Part shown: piece after piece, positions 22,312 to 30,785 of the stretch
Numbering within the stretch: the stretch's first letter is position 1
How the letters are laid out: each line of letters starts with the position of its first letter
Source: Rana temporaria
Taxonomy: Eukaryota > Chordata > Amphibia > Anura > Ranidae
Reading direction: 5' to 3'
Length of the DNA stretch: 64,000 nt
NCBI RefSeq assembly: GCF_905171775.1
Contig: NC_053489.1
Span: forward strand, 330,556,089-330,620,088
Translations under genes and position numbers: made by a program
Notes under the pieces: model-generated
What the model saw: the letters and a program-made list of their open reading frames with translations, nothing else
The model's database searches: none
Told to the model about the DNA's origin: nothing

Positions 22312-23120
22312 TTAACCACTTGCCCACCGGGTTAATTCTGGCACTTCTCTCCTTCATGTGAAAATCACAATTTTTTGGCTAGAAAATTAATCAGAACCCC
22401 CAAACATTATATATTTTTTTTTAGCAGACATCCTAGGGAATAAAATGGCAGTCATTGCAATACTTTTTGTCACACCGTATTTGCGCAGCGGTCTTACAAG
22501 CGCACTTTTTTTGGATAAAAATCACTTTTTTGAATTAAAAAATAAGACAACAACACATTTTGCCCAATTTTTTTATATATTGTGAAAGATAATGTTACGC
22601 CGAGTAAAATGATACCCAACATGTCACGCTTAAAAATTGCACCCGCTCGTGGCATGGCGTCAAACTTTTACCCTTTAAAAATCTCGATAGGCGACGTTTA
22701 AAAAATTCTACAGGTTGCATTTTTTGAGTTGCAGAGTAGGTCTAGGGCTAGAATTATTGCTCTCACTCTAACGATCGCGGCGATACCTCACTTGTGTGGT
22801 TTGAATACCGTTTTCATATGCGGGCGCTACTCGCGTATGCGTTTGCTTCTGTGCGCGAGCTCGTCGGGACGGGGCGCTTTAAAAAATTTTTTTGGGTTTT
22901 CTTATTTATTTTTATTTAGTTTTATAATTTTTTACACTGAAATAAAAAAATAAAAAAAAAATGATCAGTTTTCTTCCTATTACAAGGAATGTAAACATCC
23001 CTTGTAATAGGACTAGTGTGTGACAGGTCCTCTTTATGGAGAGAGGCGGGGTCAATAAGGCTGGAAAGCATGGTATTGAAAAAAAAAATAAAAGATCTCA
23101 TGCTTTCAGCTGCAATCATG
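22312..23120 (+). mobile_element. TTAA-family repeat, right end lost
   Basis: It starts TTAACCACTTGCCCACC. The interior contains AGACATCCTAGGGAATAAAA, GTCACACCGTATTTGCGCAG, GCTCTCACTCTAACGATCGC and GCGAGCTCGTCGGGACGGGG, words repeated in part at 27164-27480. No coding capacity was seen. The right terminus was not found before the SINE. Confidence 0.65.
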
Positions 23121-23126
23121 TTCGTT

Positions 23127-23290
23127 CACCACAGTGGTGTAGTGTATAGCACTTTGACCTAGCAGCAAAAGAGTCGTTGGTTCGAATCCCGCCCGTGACA
23201 GCATCTGCATGGAGTTTGCATGTTCTCCCTGTGCCTGCGTGGGTTTCCTCCCACAATATAAAAACACGCTGTAAATCGGTTCCGGTCTAA
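23127..23290 (+). mobile_element. tRNA-derived SINE of V-SINE type
   Basis: A tRNA-like head has an A-box-like TGGTGTAGTGTATAGCAC and a perfect B box GGTTCGAATCC (23179-23189), an internal RNA polymerase III promoter. Directly after comes GCATGGAGTTTGCATGTTCT and GCGTGGGTTTCCTCC, the strongly conserved central domain of V-SINEs. The 3' end fades after about 23270, where a LINE-derived tail would be expected. It is not a functional tRNA gene: the cloverleaf is degenerate and fused to the SINE body. Confidence 0.8.
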
Positions 23291-23475
23291 ATAAGCCCTA
23301 ATATGCAGTAGTATATTTAGGTTTGGTTCTGCCCTAGGCCTGACTACATATCTGCACCTCCTAATAGAAAAATGACCCACCCCTTCCTGTCAAGGTCACA
23401 CCCTGTTTTTGTATAACCCCGCCCAGTAATTTTCAGGGGACCCACACACTAGTTCTGGGGGGGCACTGGATTCCC

Positions 23476-24579
23476 TTAACCACTTCCATACCAGGCACTT
23501 ACGCACCTTCCCGCCCAAGCCAATTTTCAGCTTTCAACACTGTCGCACTTTGAATGGCAATTGCGCGGTCATACAACACTGTACCCAAACAAAATTGGCG
23601 TCCTTTTTTCCCCACAAATAGAGCTTTCTTTTGTTGTTATTTGATCACCTCTGCGTTTTTTTTTTTTTGCGCAACAACTAAAAAAAGACTGCAAATTTTG
23701 AAACAAAAAAACGTTTTTATTTTTTTAGGTTAATTTTTTTGTAAATAAGTTTTTCTCTTTCAATTACGGGCACTGATATGGCGGCACTGATGGGCACCGA
23801 TGAGATGGCACTGATGGACATCGATGAGGTAGTACTGACGGGCACAGATGAGGTGGCATTGATTGGCGGCGCTGCTATGCGGCACTGATGGGCACTCATA
23901 GGCGGCACTGATGGGCACTCATGGGCGGCACAGATGGGCGGCACTTATGGGTGGCACTGATGGATACTTATGGGTGGCACAGGTGGGCACTGATAGGTGG
24001 GCACTGTGCATGGATGGGCACTATGGGGTGGCACTGATGGACACTGTGGGGTGGCACTGATTTTCCCAGTCAGTGCCCATTTGTGGGCACTGATTGGCAT
24101 CTTTTTTCTTATTTTTTTAATGCTTTTTGTTTTTTTGTTCTATATTTTTTTTGTTTTTGCACACCCTGGTGGTCCAGGGTGGGCATCCCTGGTGGTCCAG
24201 TGTGGTGATCCGAGGGGGGGCTGCGCTGATAAACAATCAGCGCGAACGCCCCCTGTCAGGAGAGCCGCCGATCGGCTCTCCTATACTCGCGTCTGTCAGA
24301 CGCGAGTGAGGAAGAGCCATCGATGGCTCTTCCTGTTTACATCGTGATCAGCCGTGATTGGACACGGCTGATCACGTGGTAAAGAGTCTCCGTCTCCGTG
24401 AGAGACTCTTTACCGAGATCGGAGATGCAGGGTGTCAGACTGACACCCCGCATCACCGATCGCCGCGCTGCGTGCCCCCACAGGCGCGTGCGGCATGAAA
24501 TCCTGCAGGACGTCCTGTCAGGATTGTGTAACCACTTCCCGGACGTAAATCGGCCATAGGCTGGGCGGGAAGTGGTTAA
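23476..24579 (+). mobile_element. TTAA-flanked repeat with internal minisatellite
   Basis: Ends are TTAACCACTTCC (23476) and GGAAGTGGTTAA (to 24579), with TTAA duplications. Interior landmarks are GCGCGGTCATACAACACTG, CAAATAGAGCTTTCTTTTG and TTTGATCACCTCTGCG, shared with the copies at 15.8 and 27.0 kb. A GC-rich right part holds nested inverted repeats (GCGCGAACGCCCCC, GACGCGAGT and GGAAGAGCCATCGATGGCTC). An inner CCACTTCCCGGACG copy near 24532 makes a hairpin at the right end. It is non-coding. Confidence 0.8.
23765..24090. repeat. GGCACTGATGGGC minisatellite
   Basis: Around fifteen degenerate copies of an approximately 20-base unit (GGCGGCACTGATGGGCACT type) inside the TTAA element. Copy number is likely variable. 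Confidence 0.85.
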
Positions 24580-24744
24580 TTTGCATAGTTTTTCTCTCAC
24601 TTCCTGTTTGGCTATGGGGCAGGAAGTGAAGGCAAATCTCCCCAATTGGACACAGATAATACAAAATAAACTGACAGGGCCTATAACCCTCCCTCACTCT
24701 ATCCAAAATTAAAGAAAATAAAACTTGTTGATTATAGTTCTTGT

Positions 24745-25033
24745 CAGGGGCGGACTGACCATTGAGTCACTCGGGCACTGCCCGAGGGCCCCATGCCACT
24801 AGGGGGCCCCATCCGGGTTGCCAGGCTCAGTAAAACCAGGAACAGTATGTAAAAATCTGTGTTTTTTTTAGATCTGTCCCTGATATGTCCGAAAATGACA
24901 TGCTTTTAATGTGAATATCCCAAGATTTTAGCTGCCCGCCTCTGCACTCCTGGCGTGGTGGCCATCTGTAAGCCAGAGGGGCCCCATAATCTTCTATTGC
25001 CCGGGGGCCCCATGAGTTGTCAGTCCGCCCCTG
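24745..25033. mobile_element. Non-autonomous hAT element (CAGGGGCGGACTGAC)
   Basis: The first 15 bases CAGGGGCGGACTGAC are matched exactly in reverse complement at the right end (GTCAGTCCGCCCCTG). Flanks GTTCTTGT (24737-24744) and GTTCTAGT (25034-25041) agree at 7 of 8 positions, a slightly diverged 8-bp hAT duplication. The interior has paired GGGGCCCCAT words and no coding frame. Confidence 0.88.
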
Positions 25034-25041
25034 GTTCTAGT

Positions 25042-25276
25042 TAAAGCACAAATTTCATAGAGTTTTATTGAGAGCCCTAAGAAAATATAACCATGCCAAT
25101 AGGCCAGGATAGAGCGTTGCTAATATGTAGGAATGTGTGTGTTAGAGCACCCCACCCAATGTTAACTAAAAAATTATTAATTTGCAAATAAGTATTATCT
25201 GCTCATTTTTTTGGGGATGTCTGCACCCCTGATAGTGACAACATTTGTGAGGTGTCTTCACCCTTTCTAATTCATT
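25042..25276. other. Unassigned
   Basis: AT-rich sequence between two mobile elements; nothing recognised. The stretch 24580-24744 before the hAT element holds a fragment similar to the arms of the next element (CACTTCCTGTTTGGCTATGG). Confidence 0.35.
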
Positions 25277-25430
25277 CACTTCCTGTCACATAGCCAAACA
25301 GGAAGTGAGGGTAAAACCTTACTAATATCTTTTCTTGGGGACACAGAGATCAATCTAAATAGTTTCCCATTATGTAAATTGCACTCTAGCATTTTGCTGT
25401 GTACACCCCAAATTATTAGGGATCTTGGAC

Positions 25431-25610
25431 TTTGGGGTCCATTTACTAAAGGCAAATCCACTTTGCACTACAAGTGCAAAGCAAGGAAGAAAGAAAACAA
25501 AACAACTTTGCTTCTACAGGATTGGATGTTAAAACCATCAGTGCTTCCTCTCTGATTTTCAGCAACTATGCTTGTACTGCAGAGTGGCTTTGCCTTTACT
25601 AAACCCCAAA
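25431..25610. mobile_element. Miniature element, TTTACTAAAGGCAAA termini
   Basis: The left end TTTGGGGTCCATTTACTAAA is inverted at the right as TTTACTAAACCCCAAA, extending inward through GGCAAA(T/G)CCAC. It is about 180 bases long and non-coding. It lies inside the loop of the larger foldback element. Confidence 0.75.
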
Positions 25611-25628
25611 CTAAATAATCATTTGGGG

Positions 25629-25776
25629 CAGGGATCCTCAAACTACGGCCCTCCAGCTGTTTTAGAACTACACATCCCATGAGGCCTTGTAATGCACTGA
25701 CATTCACAGACATGACTAGGCATGATGGGAATTGTAGTTCCTGAACAACTGGAGGGCCGTAGTTTGAAGACCCATG
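25629..25776. mobile_element. 148-bp hAT miniature element with perfect 8-bp duplication
   Basis: Termini CAGGGATCCTCAAACTACGG and its inverted match ending GACCCATG give about 30-base inverted ends, including CGGCCCTCCAGCTGTT. ATTTGGGG flanks both sides exactly (25621-25628 and 25777-25784). This is the hAT hallmark and marks a recent insertion into the foldback arm. Confidence 0.92.
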
Positions 25777-25935
25777 ATTTGGGGTGTACACAGCAGTGCT
25801 GGAGTGCAATTTGCTTAATGGGGACACTAGTTAGATTGACCTGTGTCCCCAAGAAATGACACTGGTAGGGTTTTAACCTCACTTCCTGTTCAGCTGTGTG
25901 ACAGGAAGTGGAGCCAATTTTAAGAAAAGGGACAC

Positions 25936-27020
25936 AAAGCTCAACACAAAAATAAAAAAACACAAAGCAGGGGTTCTAACACTCACTTGGCTTCCCTCAA
26001 ACACCCACAATTTGAATAGGATTGCCTTGCGCTAGATTTAAGCACAGTGCTGTAAATCAGCACGTCAAGCCTGTCCACCAATAGCAAACCCCCCCACAGG
26101 CCATGTTTGCAGGTTTTCCTTCATCTTGCACATGTGCTTTAAAATACAGTCTGGACAGCAATTCTTGATAAGAGAAATCCACAAAACATGTCCTGTCGGG
26201 GGTACTTGAGGGCTGAGGACCACTGCAGAAAAAATAAAATACTTACCAGTTTTTGTCTTTAAAGTCATGGGGAATAAACATGGCAAACATTTCATGATTA
26301 CACACCAGGAAAGAAGCTTAGACACACATAATTTGTTAGGCCCAAACCGATTTCAGCTGCAGCTGTCAACATATGTAGCATGAAAAAGTAACAAAAGACA
26401 AACTTAACAATTTTAAAGTAATTTTTATAGGTCAACAAAACAAGGAAAGCGAAAAAAGACAAACAAACAAACACAAACAAAAATACATTTCAAAATTCTA
26501 AATAACCATAGCTTCACACATTTTTCATAAAATAAGGCCACATAGACAAATACATCAAAGTGAACATCATTTAAAAATAAACCAAAACCATTGGCAAAAT
26601 AAAACAAAACCCATGCAACAAACCACATTTGTGTTTAGCAACAGCATTTCTGCCAGCCTGCCCCTTCTGAGGGCAGCTGAGGACTGATCGATCCAAGCTT
26701 TTTATAACAGTGCTAGTAATGAAGCAATTGAAATCACATGAACAAATTGCAGTCTCTAGTTTGGGTGAGCTTGTAATTGGGCACACCTGCAATTAACCCA
26801 AACCACGCTCTATGAGCATCCAAGGAGTGTTTTTCACCTTTTAAAAAGAAAGGATATTTTTTTTCTAAGTGTTTGAGCATGCTCAGTTCATCACACATGT
26901 AGGAACCAAGCTGCAATGGAATGAGAGCTTTTTTTTTTTTTTGTTTCCCCTGATCTGATGCTTTCCAGCCTGAAGGGGAGGTGTTAAAGACAGAAGTAAA
27001 CACGCACATTTAATAATCTA
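25936..27020. other. Unassigned AT-rich DNA
   Basis: No gene or terminal repeats recognised. Frames on the minus strand are short and without motifs. Confidence 0.4.
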
Positions 27021-27024
27021 TTTG

Positions 27025-27880
27025 TGGGAAAAAAAAGGTTGCCAATTTTGTTTGGGAGCCACGTCGCACGACTGCGCAATTGTCAGTTAAAGCGACGCCG
27101 TGCCAAATCACAAAAACTTGCCCGGTCATTGACCAGAAATATGGTCCGGGCTCAAGTGGTTAAAAATTAACAAAACACAAAAGTGAGCCCAATTTTTGGG
27201 GATAATGTGAAAGATGATGTTACACTGAGTAAATAGATACCTTACATGTCACGCTTTACTATTGGAAACACTCCTGCAATGGGGCCAAAATGAATTCCGT
27301 GAATATCCCCATAGGCGACCTTTTATTTTTTTTTCCAGGTTACCAGTTTATAGTTACAAAGAAGGTCTAGTGGTAAAAGTATTGCTCTCGCTCTAACGCA
27401 CGCGTCAATACCTCACATGTGTGGTTTGAACGATGTTTATATATGTGGGCGGGACTTGCGTAAGTCCCGCCCACATATGTAAAAATTATTTTTACTTTTT
27501 GCTATAATAAATATCCCCAAAAATATATATTGTAAAAAATAAAAAAACCCTCAGTTTAGGCCGATACGTATTCTACATCTTTTTGGTTCCAAAAAATCGC
27601 AAATAGCGTTTAGTGTTTGGTTTTGGCAAAAGTTATAGCGTCTACAAAATATTTTTTTGTTTGTTTTAACTAGTTATTGGGGCGATCAGCGATTTTTATC
27701 AGTACTGCGACATTATGGCGGACACATCGAACACTTTTTAGGAACCATTGGCATTTTTCTATCGATCAGTGCTGTAAAAATGCATTGCTTACTGTAAAAA
27801 TGACACTGGCAGGGAAGGGGTTAACACTAGGTGCGAGGGAGGGGTTAAATATGTTCCCTGGGTGTGTTCTAACTGTAGGG
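27025..27880. mobile_element. Fragments of the TTAA repeat family in two orientations
   Basis: Bases 27025-27163 form one right end finishing CTCAAGTGGTTAA. Bases 27164-27480 carry GATGATGTTACACTGAGTAA and GCTCTCGCTCTAACGC words shared with 22312-23120. This ends in a hairpin (ATATGTGGGCGGGACTTGCG against its complement). Bases 27490-27880 carry GGCCGATACGTATTCTAC, GTTATAGCGTC and GCGACATTATGGCGGACACA, matching the 15.8-kb copy in opposite orientation. It is a mosaic with no coding. Confidence 0.65.
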
Positions 27881-28540
27881 GGGGACTGACATGTGTAAAT
27901 GACAGATCGCTGTTCATGAAGGGGAACTCCAGACCCCCCCCCCAAAAAAAAATAAGGTGGGTTCCCTCCAGGTGCATACCAGGCTCTTAGGCTTGGTCTG
28001 GAACATAACGGGTTAAACCCGCGCAAAAAAAAATAGCGTGGGGTCCCCCCCAAGATCCAAACCAAGCCCTTATCCCAGGCACGCAGTCTGGTCAGACAGG
28101 AATGGGGGTGGGGACGAGCGAGCGCCCCCCTCCCTCCTGAGCCATACCAGACCACATGCCATCAACATGGGGGAGTGTGTGCTGTGGGGGAGGGGGGCAC
28201 TGCCCCCCCACCCCAAAGCACTCTTGTCCCCATGTCGATAGGGACAAGAGCCTCTTCCCGACAACCCTGGCCGTTGGTTGTCGGGGTATGCGGGCGGAGG
28301 GCTTATCAGAATCTGAGAGGCCCCTTTAATAAAGGGGTCCCCAGATTCCGGCCCCCCACCCTATGTGAATGAGTATGGGGTACATTGTACCCCTACCCAT
28401 TCACCTGGGGAAAAAAATGGAAAAAAATAATACACCACACATGAATAAATTAATTTATTAGTCAGCCGGGGGTCTTCTGCCGGGGCCCCCCACCACCACC
28501 CCATTAGGCCCCGGGCTTCGCCATCTTCTGCCGGAACCCC

Positions 28541-28850
28541 CTTCACCAGTGAGGCTCCTGCCTTTGGGGGAGGGTCCCGGGCTACTACGACGGTTTCTGC
28601 GGGGGGGGGTGCACTGGCACCCCACCCCCGTCTTCAGCGACGTAATTCACCGGGACCCCCTTCACCAGGGAGGCTCCTGCCTTTGGGGGAGGGTCCCGGG
28701 CTTCCACGACGGTTTCTGCGGGGGGGGGTGCACTGGCACCCCACCCCCGTCTTCAGCGACGTAATTCACCGGGACCCCCTTCACCAGGGAGGCTCCTGCC
28801 TTTGGGGGAGGGTCCCGGGCTTGTACGGTGTCTTCCGCCGGAGGGCGCCA
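28541..28850. repeat. 119-bp tandem repeat in the left foldback arm
   Basis: The unit starting CTTCACCAG(T/G)GAGGCTCCTG begins at 28541, 28660 and 28779, a constant 119-base period, with about 2.5 copies. The right arm has a single equivalent, so the expansion happened after the foldback formed. Confidence 0.9.
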
Positions 28851-28998
28851 CTCTCCGGACTTCTGCGATGCCTTCCGCTTCTGCCTGTCTCCTCCGCGGA
28901 GCACAGGGCTTGTCTCCGCTGTCTTCTCCCTTCTCTTCCATTCGATGTTGACACGACGAGGTCCGGCGCTGGAATGCCGTCTGAGCAGTGGGCATGGA

Positions 28999-29006
28999 CT
29001 TATATA
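28999..29006 (-). promoter_or_regulatory. Candidate TATA box, left arm
   Basis: Reads TATATAAG on the minus strand, 50 bases left of the palindrome axis and pointing outward. Its mirror image is at 29109-29116. This is sequence evidence only. Confidence 0.4.
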
Positions 29007-29108
29007 GGGCAATGCCACCATGTGACCTCAACCCATGTGACATCACATTCCCATCATGCCCAGGGAATGTGATGTCACATGGGTTGAGGTCACATGGTGG
29101 CATTACCC

Positions 29109-29116
29109 TATATAAG
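29109..29116 (+). promoter_or_regulatory. Candidate TATA box, right arm
   Basis: TATATAAG on the plus strand pointing outward, the mirror of the minus-strand box. An AATAAA follows about 510 bases downstream. Confidence 0.4.
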
Positions 29117-30159
29117 TCCATGCCCGCCGCTGACACGGCATGTCAGCGCGGAACCTCGTCGTGTCAACATCCAATGGAAGAGAAGCAAGAAGACAGCGGA
29201 GGCAAGCCCTGTGCTCCCGGAGGAGACAGGCAGAAGAAGGAAGAGAGAAGAAAGAAGACGGAAGAAAGCCCTGGCTCCGCGGGGGAGCCAGGCAGAAGAG
29301 GGAGCAGAGAAAAGACCGGGGAGTTGGCGCACCCCCGGCAGAAGACCAGGAAGACCGGAACCCTGGCGGAAGGCCCCGGAAAGACCGGGGGATAGGCGCC
29401 ATCCCCCGGCAGAAGACCCCGAAGTCAGGATGCCCCTCCCTAATGAAAAAGAGCTTAAATGGGGTGGGGGCATCCGGCGGAAGGCTCCGGAGAGGACCGA
29501 GGGATGGCGCCCTCCCCCGGCAGAAATCACCGAAGCCCAGGGTCCCGGCAGAAGATCGGGAGAGAAGAAACCCCCCCTTCTAAGAGAGCTAAAGAAGAAA
29601 GGGGGGGCTCCGGAGCAGATTAATAAAATATTTTATTGTGTGGTGTTTTATTTTACTTTACATTTCCCCCATGTGAATGGGTAGAGGTACGATGTACCCC
29701 ATACTCATTCACATAGGGTGGGGGGCCGGCATCTGGGGGCCCCCTTATTAAAGGAGCTCGCAGATTCCGATTAGCCCCGCCCGCATACCCCGACAACCAA
29801 TGGCAAGGGTTGTCGGGAAGAGGCTCTTGTCCCTATCGACATGGGGGCAAGAGTGCTGTGGGGTGGGGGGGCAGTGCCCCCCTCCCCCACAGCACACACT
29901 CCCCCATGTTGAGGGCATGCGGTCTGGTACGGCTCAGGAGGGGGGGGGCGCTCGCTCGTCCCCGCCCCCATTCCTGTCCGGGCCAGACTGCATGCTTGGG
30001 ATGAGGGCTTGGTTTGGATCTGGGGGGGACCCCCGCACCGAATCGGCGCGGGTTTAACCCCTCACGTTCCGGACCAAGCCTAAGAGCCTAATGTAGCCCT
30101 GGAGGGGGACCCGCGCCGATTTCAAGTTTGAAATTTGGCGCGGAGTTCCCCTTCAGGGC

Positions 30160-30664
30160 TGAAAACAGCTCGGAGATTCCCGTGCGCCGCGTCACGCAGC
30201 GCAATCACGGGTACGCCGCTTGGTATTTACCAAGATTTTCACGGCGTACTGACAAGGCGCACGGGAATCCCTGACTTTTCTCTCTGCGCATGCCCAGTAT
30301 GCAAATGAACCTCCCGAGGTTCAGGCGCACTGTGCAAGCGTACGGGGATCTGTTTTCAAAAAACACTTTCCCTTTCAATTCGGCCCGCCAAACACTTCAA
30401 AACACATGTCACTTCACTTCCCCTGCATCCCCCCACCTCCCCCCCTAATAAACTCCCGCCCAAACCCCCGCAATTTACAGTTTAATGTGCCGTGCGCCAG
30501 GTCTGTACTGGTGCACAATGCACCCTCTCCTGGGCGCACGGAGCACATTAGTAACTAGGGAAATACACTGCACTAGCAGCGTATTTCTTTAGTAAATCAC
30601 CAAACGGCTGCTACTCCTGCTTTTACTCCATGAGTCATGGAGTAAAGGCTTGGTAAATCAGCCC
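30160..30664. mobile_element. Miniature element fragment, AAATCAGCCCC terminus
   Basis: The right end finishes TTGGTAAATCAGCCCC, preceded by a short palindrome TTTACTCCATGAGTCATGGAGTAAA, the build of a miniature element terminus. The interior is rich in GCGCACGGG and GTACGCC words, with CTTGGTATTTACCAAG as a central palindrome. The matching left terminus is missing where the 2.2-kb foldback ends. Confidence 0.55.
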
Positions 30665-30785
30665 CTCTGTCTCTAAGAGTTGGTCTCTTCTCCTATTTTG
30701 TTTAAGGATGTTTGCGGTCTTCAAGACCTAACTGATTTACTTATTGAATCGGATCCCTGTCCCGTGGATCCTGTGGATGATTTGA

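Larger units (their letters stand above)
25277..25910. mobile_element. Foldback element broken by two inserted miniature elements
   Basis: The outer arms 25277-25420 and about 25777-25910 are reverse complements: CACTTCCTGTCACATAGC against its complement at the right, and TGCTGTGTACACCCCAAAT against ATTTGGGGTGTACACAGCA at the inner edges. Between them sit two unrelated miniature elements. Removing them brings the arms within a few dozen bases of each other, so this was a short-loop foldback element before the insertions. Confidence 0.75.
27915..30158. mobile_element. 2.2-kb foldback with divergent promoter-like centre
   Basis: The left half is the reverse complement of the right half, with indels. 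Outer edges are GAAGGGGAACTCC and GGAGTTCCCCTTC; then AGGCTCTTAGGCTTGGTC against TAAGAGCCTA; then CATGGGGGAGTGTGTGCTGT on both sides; then CCCTATGTGAATGAGTATGG against its complement at 29700. The symmetry axis is near 29057 (TGACATCACATTCCC/GGGAATGTGATGTCA). TATATAAG lies on each side of the axis pointing outward (28999-29006 minus, 29109-29116 plus). About 500 bases outward each arm has AATAAA (28454-28459 minus, 29622-29627 plus). Both arms carry purine-rich open frames giving similar Arg/Glu/Pro-rich peptides, which I do not call as genes. The left arm also contains a tandem duplication absent from the right. Confidence 0.85.

Noticed and set aside
23127..23200. Possible tRNA gene
   Set aside because: The B box is good, but the cloverleaf is degenerate and the sequence continues into a SINE body.
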